Origin: Gnetum montanum
Lineage: Eukaryota; Streptophyta; Gnetopsida; Gnetales; Gnetaceae
Direction: 5' to 3'
NCBI GenBank assembly: GCA_015680685.1
Contig: MNCI01038362.1
Span: 372,642 to 436,641, forward strand
Length of the DNA: 64,000 nucleotides
Below the pieces are notes generated by a model. It was not told the origin of the DNA and did no database searches. It worked only from the letters and a program-made list of their open reading frames with translations. Positions 21,943 to 32,082 of this stretch are shown piece after piece. Each line of letters starts with the position of its first letter. Positions within the stretch are counted from its first letter, which is position 1. A program made the position numbers and the translations under genes.

Positions 21943-21950
21943 TATATAAA
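21943..21950 (+). promoter_or_regulatory. TATA box of the antisense gene
   Basis: TATATAAA in a GCGC-rich setting lies 284 nt before the start codon and on the coding strand of the antisense gene. The sequence after it, about 21975-22230, would be the 5' leader and is packed with GCGTAAAC words. Confidence 0.7.
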
Positions 21951-21984
21951 GGGAAGGGGGGGTCCATTTGCTTCTTACTTTGAA

Positions 21985-22230
21985 AGGGAAAAAGTGTAAG
22001 CGATAGCGTAAACTGTCAAAGCGTAAGCGTAAACTATCGCGCCTAGCGTAAGCGTAAACTTGCTCGTGAGCGTAGACGCCAAAGACTAACCCTAGCATAG
22101 ACGCCGAATACTAAACCCCAGCGTAGACGCGGAGTGACCCTAGCGTAGACGCCGAAGAGTAGGCTTTCAAGCGCCAGTGTAGACAGTTGTTTTCCTCAGC
22201 GTAAACTTATATCATCAGTGTAAACAAGCC
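21985..22230 (+). repeat. GCGTAAAC/GCGTAGAC word array in the antisense gene leader
   Basis: AGCGTAAAC, AGCGTAAGC and GCGTAGACGCC recur about every 15-25 bp. Similar words occur in the LTRs and the sense leader of the same element. Confidence 0.75.
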
Positions 22231-22233
22231 GAG

Positions 22234-25200
22234 ATGGGCAAGGGAAAGGAAGTGGAGGGCCATGGGAGGAAGGGTCCCGATTTGACCTTCGCGGAAGAGA
22301 CTAAAGCCATGTTGTAGGGCCTGCCTAGGCCAAGAATCCCGTCATGGCCTGTGACATCCCACAGGTAGGCTCTGATCTCTTCCTCTGATTATTTCTTTTG
22401 CTTCTTCTTTTCGTTGTAGACAGTCTCGGCGTATACGCCGAGCGTCGAGGGTTTTCGGTGCATGATGTTTTCGGTGTATACGCCGAGCGTAATCGTAAAG
22501 CGTAGATCGTCAAGGCGTAGTTAGTTTTATTGGCGTAAGCATTTTTCCTGCATTATTATGTCAGCGTACGTCACGGCGTCATGAGCTCTTTATGTGTGAA
22601 ATCTTGTCAGCGTGATTTGTTTATCATCGGCGTAAGTTCTATTTATTGTGACGGCGTATACGCTGAGGGTTTGTTCAGCGTATACACTGTACGCGTACAG
22701 TTGTCTTTTCTGCATAGAGTTGTTGTTTTTTTATCTTTCTGGCGTAAACTTGTTTGTTAAGTGCCGACGTAGACTGTTTACGCTGAAAGCGAATTCGGGC
22801 ATATACGCTGAGGGTTTCTTCAACGTATACGCTGTACGTGAGGGGTTCGGGCGATAGCGTAAACCAGTTCGTTGTCAGCGTATACGCTCAGTGTACAGCG
22901 TATACGCTGAGTTTAAGCAGCGTATTTATGCTAAGTGTAAATAGTTTCGCCGGCATATACGCTGGTTTATGTGGCGTATACACTGAGCATAAATAGTTAA
23001 TTTTTGATTTTAAATGTCAATTTATGATGTAAACTTTCGCTTTTCGGGCTGTTTCGAAGCATGGCTAATTTATCGTGGCGTCACGGTTGGTTGCAGGGAC
23101 AGTAAGCGCTTCCTTATCGTTGTTGAACTTGTTAGGGTGTTAACATGGGTTGGCCCCATTGAGGCTGAGGAGCTTCCCCCAGACCTAATCGTGGATAACA
23201 ATGGGGTTTGGTTCCGGGAAGGCGCGTGTGGCTTTCTGGCCTTCCTGTTAGACAACTTTGAGGTGGCCATCTAGTCAAACTTCAACGAAGTGGTTGCACG
23301 GAGCGTGGTTGATGCAATGCTGCCGGGGGTGTCATGGTCTTCATAGAAGACATTGACGAGGGATCCCTTGTTAATGAGGATGGTACTACCCGCGGGCCCA
23401 GGTCAACACGCCCATTAACGCGCATGTGGACACTATTGCCACGAGGGTTAGACTACCTCAACAATACGTTGTTCATAGCTGCCTATGCACATACTTTGTT
23501 CCAGAATCCTCCTGGCACAGTGTACCGAGTGGCCAGGTAGGACTATTTAAATTTATTGTTTTCCCTTTCATTTTTTGGTGTTTGTTTCTTGTTTTAACAC
23601 ATATTTGTTTACAGGCCGAAGACCAACCCGGACGGGACTCTCATTGAGGATGAAGGGATAGCTCTTGCTCGCACTGCTCTGGAGGCTTTCATGACGGGCC
23701 CCACCCTTCGTGGGATTGTACTAGGTCAGACGAAGGGTTCGATGGTTCATTTTCATAATCAATTTTCCAGGGCATTTACGATGTGCAAAGCTCGTAGGTG
23801 GCTTCATGAAGACTGGACAGATCAGGGGCCAGTCTTCCCTCATAACTTCGGCAACACATCTAAATCTGCCACTAATTGTAAGTGACAGAATTTCCTAGAT
23901 ATGTTAGTGGGTTTGTCCAACTGTTTGAAGTTACGCTCATATGATCATTTTAAATTGCTTTTACAGTTGATGTACCTCCTGGTGGTGATTCCGTGACAAC
24001 AAGACAAATCGAGACTACTTTGTCGATGAAGTTCGGGGAGATGACTAAGGTGCAAAAGTGGTTGCGTAGGCAAGCTCCACTATCCCTCACGCGTTGCCTA
24101 GATGATGCCAGCCTCATGGAGCTCTTTATGACGCCGAGTCCTGACGTATCAATCGGGGAGATGATTGGGATCGTGGACTCTTTTAATGAGTCTGTCTCAC
24201 AGTACAGCACCCGGATTAAGGGTGTCAAGGTAGTTTTTCATTTGTCGCCCATGTTCTTTTCCAACTTATTTGGTGTGCCGGCAGATGGCCTGCCCATAGT
24301 ACTAGACAAAGCTCATAAAGGGCTCCAGATGATTTGTGAATTGGAAGAGTGGCTAGGCGTGGCCAAGAGTACCAAGGGATTCCCGATGCAGGGGAAAGCA
24401 AAATTTGCGGAAGTGAACAAATTATATCCCCTATTCCGGGCACGGGTGTTCCCTAAAACTCTTTTCCAGGTGAGGAGTCTTGGGGTTGAGGCTGTTCGTG
24501 TCATGCGAACTGTCTTGGAAACGGGTATGCGATATAACTGGGCCTAGTTTTTGTTGGCGGGCATGCACAAGGAGATAGTGCAGTTGTGCTCAAACATCGA
24601 AGCACAATCCCACTTCACCTTCGCCTTCTTCGCCGGTTATCTCCACCATTTTGCCGAGTTCCTTGTAGTTCGTGCAGACAACAAGTTTGTTCTGCGGGAT
24701 CGGGGTCAACTATCCTGCCCGTGGGTCAATCACTTGTTTGCGATAGCCAAATCCCAAGATGCCCTTGAAGGCATTGATGAGTCCGCTTCTATCACCACGG
24801 GAGGATCATCTGGCGCTTCAATCCACACACGTGATAGTTTGGGGTTGGAGCCAGAAGATGTACCTTTAACTGCTAGACGGGAAGAACGGGTTATCAAGGA
24901 AACCATTGGCCAAGCCAAGTCAAAGCTAAAAAGGCCTGAACGCATGACAGAGGAAGTCTCTAATGTGAACCAGCCACGCGTGAAGCAGATACGCTTTAAA
25001 ATTCCTGGTAAGTGGACCTCTCCCGCTTATTGCTTTGTTGTCTTCGTTTTGTTTATAACTTTTACCTCAATCGCTTATGTGTCATTGACATTTTTGGCTT
25101 GATTTTAAAAAGTGAGGAAGCAGGCTTTAGAGACTATCACCAAGGAGGAAGAGACCAACACAGAGAAGAATAACGAGGAGGAAAACCTGGAGAAGAGCCA

Positions 25201-26669
25201 AGGCGGAGGAACGGAGAAGTTAAAGGAAAAGACCACTGAAACTGAACAGTTGGACGATCAGGACACTGTCAACCAAATGTTCAGTAGCTTCCTTAAGGGT
25301 AATATGGATTTGGGTACCCCCTAGAGGGTGACAAGGATCATGGTACGTTTTCCCTTTTAGTTCATTTTGAGATGCTGGATCAATTGTCGTTCCTACGATC
25401 TTTTATTTTCATGTTTTTATCTTGTTCAGATGAAGGCAGCGAGACCAGGACGGTACGGTTGGATGTACCCATGAAGATGGTTCCCCCTGAGAGGACCACG
25501 GAGGTTAGTTCATCCTGTACCCGTGAGCCACTTACTTGGTCAGAAATGAAAAGTAAGATGGATTTTGTGGTCGGAATCACGGAGGAAGTTGTTGAATGGA
25601 TCCAGGAGGCTCACCCTGATATAGGTATAAATCATTTAGGGGTTTGGAGTTTCACATCTTATTTATATTGTTTTAACATTTGTATTTTCCATGTGGGTAG
25701 GTGCTAAATTGAGATGGGATCCCTCTGAAAGCATTAGCATGGAAAGCTTAACCACACTTTCCCCAGAAGTGGAACATGTGCCAAGGCCTATTTACGAGGG
25801 AGTTGCAGAAGGCCTCGTGCACAATGCTAAGTTGTTATGGACCTGTAGGCGTTCCATTGAGCAGTTGTGGCTGCAGATTCAGGCAAAAGAAAAGGAAGTC
25901 TCTGAATTGTCAGAGGAACGTGACAATTTGAAGGCTCGGTACGAGTTCGCCGCTGCCAGACTTAGCGGGGATTGCTCCTGGCGAACGTCCGAGGTTACGT
26001 ACACCAAGTATTGGAATCTACTGAATCATCATGCGTCGCTGACTCGGAGGATGGCAGAGCGCAAAGCTCAAATTGATCTCCTGAACCTTAAATTTCAAGA
26101 TTGGAAAGCCTTCGCTTCCAAGGTTCGTAAGTGGGGTCAGGATGAGAAAAATCACAAACATTACTACAAGAAGTCATTAAAAGAAGTGCCTGTTGAAAAG
26201 CACCAACTAGAGATGTTTGTGGAGGGTTTGGGTTTGCGCTCTTCCTTCGATACTTTTGCTCAAAATACAACTGTGGAAATGGAGTCGCCTACAAGGGTGA
26301 TCACAACTGCTTCTGGGGAAACATCGGTGGGCGAGTTCCCTCTGAAACGTCCTACCTGGTCGGCTGTCGACAAAGGCAAGACTTTGGCAGACGTCAACTT
26401 AGGCCTTGATGGGACAGATTGGGCCAGCATTTCAAAAGAGGAAATCCTTCGTCAGCTGGAATTTGGCTTAGGGGGATCTCCTATGGTAAGCGTTTTGTCC
26501 TTATGAAGTTAATTTATTGAATAATGTTTAAAATTTTATGTTGGTTGTTTGTTTTTGGCATTTCCAGGATGAAGGTGGTGATGATGCCCAAGAGGCTAGC
26601 CCCAATGGAGTAGGGGCCCCTGACGCTGGTGGCTCTAAAGGAGATGACCCTCTCGTCCCGGACGCTTAG
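22234..26669 (+). pseudogene. Eight-exon antisense gene inside the giant element (unknown function, coiled coil)
   Basis: Exons: 22234-22364, 23097-23536, 23615-23877, 23967-25007, 25113-25342, 25430-25624, 25701-26485, 26568-26669. Every intron starts GT and ends AG, and five of seven junctions keep one frame exactly; a shift inside exon 2 and one near the end of exon 5 disturb the rest. Exons 2-4 encode a globular part (FLIVVELVRVLTWVGPIEAE; RIKGVKVVFHLSPMFFSNLF). Exon 5 is highly acidic and lysine-rich. Exon 7 is a coiled coil (QIQAKEKEVSELSEERDNLK) followed by a basic helix, and exon 8 ends DPLVPDA. No known enzyme motif is seen. In-frame stops are all TAG (22315, 23272, 24545, 25322). 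It has its own TATA box. The exon 4 block resembles part of the E 3' ORF (39560-39720), so it may be the extra ORF known from Tat/Athila elements, here inverted. A captured host gene is the alternative. Confidence 0.75.
22429..22990. repeat. GCGTATACGC palindrome array in intron 1 of the antisense gene
   Basis: The perfect 10-bp palindrome GCGTATACGC occurs at 22429, 22654, 22878 and 22898, with many one-off forms (GTGTATACGC, GCATATACGC). Intron 1 (22365-23096) is otherwise AT-rich. Confidence 0.85.
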
Positions 26670-26946
26670 TGTTTTGTTTTTAGTGCTTTTGGTTTTTTGT
26701 GTGATGGTACTCTGCTGATTTAAATTGATACAGGAATTGTAACTTGAAAATTTTGAGATAAACAAAAATAATTGGCACTTACAATTGTACAGCATTGCAT
26801 GTATAAATATTTTTTTGTTGGTTTTCAATTTGGTTGCACACACGACACGATATTAAAATGTTTTTTTTGGGTTTACTTTTCTGTTTTAAGTGTAATGTAC
26901 TGAAATAATTATAAATGATACGTGAAAAGGAAAACAAAGGACGTAC
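26670..26946. other. 3' flank of the antisense gene
   Basis: AT- and T-rich sequence with several possible poly(A) signals on the plus strand (AATTGTAACTTG, ATAAAT near 26800). No coding function is seen. Confidence 0.4.
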
Positions 26947-27032
26947 TAGTTTAAGGCCATCTCGGGCCTAATTCGCACTATTTTAAGGTGGCTTTGGGCC
27001 CCTATGCGTAGTTTAAGGCCATTTCGGGCCCC
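26947..27032. repeat. AGTTTA stem motif cluster 3 (GGCC...GGCC type)
   Basis: Three copies: AGTTTAAGGCCATCTCGGGC, a diverged ATTTTAAGGTGGCTTTGGGC and AGTTTAAGGCCATTTCGGGC. Same strand and form as cluster 2, on the other side of the antisense gene. Confidence 0.8.
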
Positions 27033-27102
27033 ATTGTAAAAAAGTAATATTTTGGATAAAGTGGGTAAATTTCTCGGTTAACCGGTCATCTCTGACTGTG
27101 GC

Positions 27103-27293
27103 TAGTTTTATGTCGTTGCAGACATGATAGTTTAACGTCATTCCGGACTTGGAGTGTGATTGTTTTAATATATGTATTTGTTTTGGTGTTGTAGTTTAAC
27201 GTCATTTCGAACAGAGGGTAGTTTAGCGTCATTGCGGACGAATTGTAGTTTAACGTCGTTTCGGACATCATGTAGTTTAACATCGTTTCGGAC
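27103..27293. repeat. AGTTTA stem motif cluster 4 (GTC...GAC type, 6 copies)
   Basis: Copies such as AGTTTAACGTCATTCCGGAC and AGTTTAGCGTCATTGCGGAC. The cluster begins 23 nt past the protease-frame stop codon (27317-27319), almost the same spacing as cluster 1 behind integrase. Confidence 0.8.
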
Positions 27294-27316
27294 GAGGTGT
27301 GATGATCTTATTTTAA

Positions 27317-28030
27317 TTATTTTTTTATTCTTTTTATTTTTATGTTAGGGGGTGTATCAACCGGTACGATTTTGTATTCGGCGTCTCCTTCGCTGATCAC
27401 GTTGAACGGCAATTCAGTCCAAGAGATGTTCGATAGAATGTTTTCTATATCAGTATTTTCAGGTGCTTCAGTGTCTGTCGTTGTTTCTGTATTGGTTTCT
27501 TCATGAGGTGATGTGTGTACATGGTCAGACGCAGGTGTTTTAGCTTTAGGAAGCGTTTGTCCCGTGTTCAAAGGCTTACTACCTACCAGTTGCAGTTTGT
27601 TTGCGTTATTTTGGCTAGGCTTGTCGAGCTTAACCTTGGAGCATTGGTCCATGTCCGTGTGCGATGAGATGATAGGAGTAACTGGTTCCCCATGTATGAT
27701 GATTTCCCCGCCCTCATAAGGCAGGTGAATCTCTTGATGTATAGGGGAGGAAACAGCTCTTAGTTGGGCCAACCAAGGTCTTCTTAATATTAAGTTGAAT
27801 CCTGGCATTTCATCGACCACTAGGAAATCAGCAGATGTGGGGAACTGGTCTCCCGTTATGAAATCTAAGGTTATTGTGCCTTTGACCAGTATGCGTGACC
27901 CGCTGAATGACTTTAAACATGTTGTTGCTATTGGTTTAATTAAGTCAGTAAGCCCTAGTTGTTCAACGATGGGATATGGTACAACGTTTGTGGCCGCTCC
28001 ATCGTCTACGTGGACTCTATGTATTTTGAA
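27317..28030 (-). pseudogene. Aspartic protease of the giant element
   Basis: Read leftwards, an active-site block RVHVDDGAATNVVPYPIVEQ (about 28020-27960) carries the D-x-G-A motif of retroviral-type proteases. After a stop and a frame change it continues with VDEMPGFNLILRRPWLAQLR, the usual flap/C-terminal region (normally LGRPWL). The tail is acidic (TNTETTTDTEAPENTDIENI) and ends IKRIKK at 27317. The enzyme would process the Gag-Pro polyprotein. The stop at 28031 lies between the upstream frame and the active site. In this element the frame ends here and pol begins only 5.7 kb further on. Confidence 0.85.
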
Positions 28031-29653
28031 CTAGTTTACATGTATTGTTATGAACATGGGGACTGTTGTTATCTCGCCTGTTTTCTTGTCCACTTTGATG
28101 TTGTCATCCTGGAAGCTCAAGGGTTTAGGAATGACCCCGTGAGATGAGTACATTACCGCATGAATGGCGGGTTCATTCGGGGGCAAGTCCTCGTTGACCG
28201 GGATCGACGTTAACATGCGTACTAGGGCTTCCCGATGAGTTTGGGATGTTAGCACCAAGTCATACAAGCTTAAAGAAGTATTCTTTTGCTTTAACACTTG
28301 GGTGACTTGTGTCAAGGCCATTGCAAAGTCTCTACTGTTAGAGATGTTCTTATCAGCAATGATTGGGTCCATTGGGCCCAACAGCTTTATTTCGTGTTTT
28401 AGTGGCCTATCATTCTTGTTCGTCGCTGTAGTTTTGGATGGTCCATGTTGTTTTGACAGTTCGCCCTCATTACCTGCGTTTGATTGACTGTTGGTTGGTG
28501 ACATGGGTATGGAATTAAGTGGAGTAGGCTTAGGTGGCCCCAGAGCCAACCGTTGACACCCTTTCTCCAAGCGTTCACGCGTAAGCCTATCAGCTAAGCG
28601 TTCTCGCGTGTGGTGTGGAGGTGGAGCTGGTCTTGGCGCCTTAGGTTACCTTGGGATGCGCACCACATATGGAGGTGGGAGGGATTACGGTTGATCAGTG
28701 GGAGGTGTTTGAGCCGAAGGCTGGCCAAGGACCCTAATGACATAAGGGCGAGGTTTGCCTTGCACCTGTGAGGTGGAGGTTTAATAATCGTTAGGACTTT
28801 CGGGTGTCCTAACAACGTACGGGGTTGGTTTCGGTGGAGGTTGGACCCCCGCTGTTGCGACGACTGGTGGTACTCGAACTACGAAAGGGGCAGGCCGAGT
28901 ATGGGGGGTTAGTGGCTTTGAGGATGTAGGTACGGCCGAAGGTATATGGACGACGTAGGGCTGTTGGGGGGCACGTGGTCGTTGAGGCGTGGGGGTGGAC
29001 ACAACAGGAGGAATCTGAACTACGAACGGCCTATTAGGTATTTCCTGTTTATTTTAAGGGTAGATAGTATTAATGTCATGTGTCTCGGAATCATCATCGA
29101 AGTAGATCGTATTGATTACGTACGGGGCCTCTTTGGTGTTCAGGGAATCTTTATACACCCCCATAGCCTGATTCTGTGGTTGGACTAGGTTGGCCTCGTC
29201 AAAAGTGATTTGGCCTTCATCGATCATCCGCTGAATATCCTACTTCAAGGTGAAATAGTAATCCGTACCATGCCCGTTGCGTTGATGGTAGTCGCAGAAG
29301 CGATCCATCCTAAAGCCTTTGGGTACAGGCGGCTCATCCGGCGTTGCTAAGCTTGGGTTCTGTACGAGTTGGTAGAACCGGTCATGTCTCTGGATGGCCG
29401 TGGGGGATAATTGTTTATGTCCCATTAACCCAGCTTTTAGGAGTTGATCAAAGAGCTGGGATGGTTTCATCGGCAGAGGCGTATATTGAGAGGGTTCTTT
29501 CCTCTCGAAATTTCGCGTACGGTTTGTTGGATTCTGCGATGATGATGATTCCGAGGTGGTTGTGGGAACATGTTTATTGTAGTTAGTAGGGGCTGTGGGT
29601 GGTTTATTTTGGTGTGTCATGTTTGTTTGTTGCGGTCTTGCTATTGCTGCCAT
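28031..29653 (-). pseudogene. gag C-terminal half of the giant element
   Basis: Two readable pieces. 29653-29240 includes PLPMKPSQLFDQLLKAGLMG and ends with DRFCDYHQRNGHGTDYYFTL, a C/H-rich block typical of Tat gag (F-C-x-H-H). 28570-28031 contains MDPIIADKNISNSRDFAMAL and leads into the protease. Between them lies a proline-rich repetitive zone (29002-28594) with PYVVR units repeated several times. Stops at 29237, 29040 and 28592 break the frame. The conserved H-x-x-x-G-H-x-x-x-x-C-type block suggests nucleic-acid binding. Confidence 0.75.
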
Positions 29654-29932
29654 ATTGGTCTTAGCCTTCTCTTTATCTTTTTTTGTGTGTTAATTTTTGA
29701 AGGCCAAGTATGCCGGGTCATGGCTGTTTTGAGATGCTTCTTCTATGTTTTTAATCTGTACAAATGCCTAGTTGAGATCACGCGCATTAAGGTAATACAG
29801 CTTGGATTTAAAGAAATCATTAACGGCCCCTTTCAGAATTGTAAGCAGGTAAGTTTGGGAGATTGGTTCATGTAGCTCGTTGAGAGCGGCACTTCATCTC
29901 TGAATAAATTTCTGTACAGGTTCAAGCGGTGC

Positions 29933-30334
29933 TTACTTAATCTGTATGAGGTTGTCCAGTGTGGCCTTGGGTTTCAAATTGTACTTGAACTTAGTCACAA
30001 ACTGGTGTAATAGGTCTTCCAAGGAGAAGATAGAATTCCTTGGCAGGGCCCGATACCAGTCGAGTGCTCTCCCTACAAGGGACATGGGGAACACTCGGAG
30101 GATGGCGTGGGGCCAGGCCTGGAGTAACGTGCATTCTAACCTGAATGTTATGAGATGTGCATTGGGGTCTGCCTCCCCGTTATACTTGGTTAGTGTGGGT
30201 AAGGAGACGCCTTTGGGCAAGGTTAAGGGTGGGACCGAGGAGCTGATGGGATCATCATGGTAGAAGTCCACTACCTTCAGCTCTCCGTCGGCGGCCGTTT
30301 TGAGGTGCTTTACCTCGTCAGTAAGTTCTTGCAT
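29933..30334 (-). pseudogene. gag capsid domain of the giant element
   Basis: The frame encodes LPTLTKYNGEADPNAHLITF, ILRVFPMSLVGRALDWYRAL and SLEDLLHQFVTKFKYNL. This is the retrotransposon gag (capsid) family signature (YxGxxDPxxHL...F...L.G.A..WY..L...S...F..L...F). It forms the particle shell. The frame is open for 133 codons and then breaks at 29933. Confidence 0.9.
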
Positions 30335-30544
30335 TAATTTCCTAGCATCTGCCTAGTCTTGGGGGCTCGATGACACAACGGCTTGAGGTTGTGGTATATT
30401 GTACAAGTTAGATTGTTGCACGGTGGGTTGAAAGGCTGAAAGCCACGCGGTCGGTGGTTGTGCTTGTGGAAAGTTTACAGTGGGCGACACTAAGGACGAC
30501 ACGTTATAGGGGAAAGAATATTGTTGCTACGATTGGGGCTGTAC

Positions 30545-31454
30545 CTAGGGAACATTAGTTGGTGGAATTGTATGGGGTGGTGCATGGTGGTGGGAGATTT
30601 GGTGTGACGACATACCCCTCGCTGGCCATTGCCCAGCCATGTTGTGCACGGAGACTTCCTGTTGGGTTACGGCTGTTGGGGGAACTGCATGCATTTGAAT
30701 GTGCGGTATGTAGTGAGCAGATGTAGATGCCGGTATCACGTGTGGCATCCCTATCACTCGGGGTGGGAATGTTACTCTTGTGCTGTCGTGAGGGGGCGGT
30801 GCTTGTGAGGACGAGCTTGTGACTGCAGTAGGGATGATTGCGAGAGGGAAAGTGTTAGGTTGGGGGTCGCTCGGGAGAGGAATATGCACTAGTGCTAATG
30901 TTTCTGATGGTGGTGCTTGAGCCTGGGTGAATCTAAGGTGTTGGAGGGGCATGATCTCCCCTGTACCGGGATGAAAAATGGGGGTTAACATGTGCTTGAG
31001 GGCTTAGGGTGTTATACGAATCCCTTTGTTCAGATTGAGCAGCAAACTCGTCCTCTTCCTCTAGTTGGGGCTCTAGCGCAGGCTGGTCCAACGAGTGGCT
31101 CCTTTGCATGAGGAGCTGTGTGATGAGCTCCAAATACTGCTCTGGAACAGGGATTACGTCATACGGGGAAGGGATGAACTCTTGTCCTCCCCTGTAAAAT
31201 AGTTTGAACTACCTCTTCACCTCCATTTCAGCTTGATCTACAGCCAGGCTAGCTTGTATCTTAATACATATAAAATTATACTGATCCTGGTTTATAATGT
31301 TAGAGGTCGGGTCTCTCCCTTGCAGCCTTAGGGACCGGCGGGGCCCCGCTAGGGGTTGTACTCCAGGGTGTTCTGCGACGGGCTGTTGGACAGCCATGGT
31401 GTCTATGATGGCGGTGGTTTGAGTAGTGGCAGCGGTGTTGTTTGCGGGATTCAT
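30545..31454 (-). pseudogene. gag N-terminal region of the giant element
   Basis: The first ATG after the leader, at 31454, opens a frame encoding RRSLRLQGRDPT and an amphipathic segment; it stops at 31209. A second piece (31133-30933) holds ELITQLLMQRSHSLDQP and an EEEDE acidic patch. A third (30991-30545) is proline/histidine-rich. Two frameshifts separate the pieces. No fold is recognised. This low-complexity N-terminus before the capsid domain is usual for Tat-group gag. Confidence 0.6.
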
Positions 31455-32060
31455 GATGATATGTTACAGATACGAAACAGTCTGGAGATGCGAAATTCAT
31501 GTACTGTGCAGCGTGCAGCGTATACGCTTTAACGGACGACTTATAGTGACAGCGTATACAGCGTATACGTACGCAGTGTATATGGTCAGCGTAGATGAGT
31601 CTATGACGACGATAGCTCAGCGTATACGCTGGAGAGCATATACAACATAAGACAGGTCACAGCGTAAGACAGGTCACGGCGTAAAACACGTTACGGCGTA
31701 AATGGGAGATAGCGTAGAACAAGTTGCAGCGTAAAAACAAGGCTCAACGAAAAACAGGAAACAGTGTAAAACAAGTTGCAGCGTAAGATAAGGCTCAACG
31801 TAAAATAAGAAACAGCGTAAAATAGATCACAGCGTAAAATAAGTCACAGTGTAAAACAAGCAACGTATGGGTTTCTGAGTAAGCTTTTAAGAGACAGCGT
31901 AAACACTGTACAAGGTATACGCTGGACAGTTGCAGGCTGGGTTTTCAGACCGAGCTGCGTAGACGCTGGGAGGGTTTCAGCAGGAAGTGGCGTGCAGTTG
32001 GCGGTGTAGACGCTTAACAGCGTAAACGCTGAGAAATTTGCGGGTAAGGGTTTTAGGAGG
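31455..32060 (-). other. Long 5' leader of the giant element
   Basis: About 600 bp between primer site and gag. It contains two intact GCGTATACGC palindromes (about 31518 and 31619) and the short-unit array described separately. It may hold packaging and dimerisation signals by analogy; none can be proven here. Confidence 0.6.
31640..31865. repeat. Short-unit tandem array (about 19-20 bp) in the leader
   Basis: Degenerate units of the type ACAGCGTAAAACAAGTTGC recur at least ten times, e.g. around 31660, 31720, 31770, 31815 and 31845. The core GCGTAAAAC is shared with the word arrays elsewhere in the element. Confidence 0.8.
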
Positions 32061-32077
32061 CCCTCCTTCTAGCTCCA
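32061..32077 (-). other. Primer binding site of the giant element (tRNA-Asn)
   Basis: The plus strand reads CCCTCCTTCTAGCTCCA, matching the 3' end of plant tRNA-Asn (CCCTCCTTCTAGCGCCA, from memory) at 16 of 17 positions. It lies five bases inside the LTR end at 32083. Confidence 0.75.
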
Positions 32078-32082
32078 ATTTC

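Noticed and set aside
23097-26669. The plus-strand frames as an ordinary host gene disrupted by the giant element
   Set aside because: The gene lies wholly between retroelement protease and pol, inside one pair of LTRs with matching target duplications, so it is cargo or an element ORF, not the insertion target.
31640-31865. Regularly spaced short repeats resembling a CRISPR array
   Set aside because: Units are contiguous and degenerate, without unique spacers, and the DNA is from a plant retroelement.
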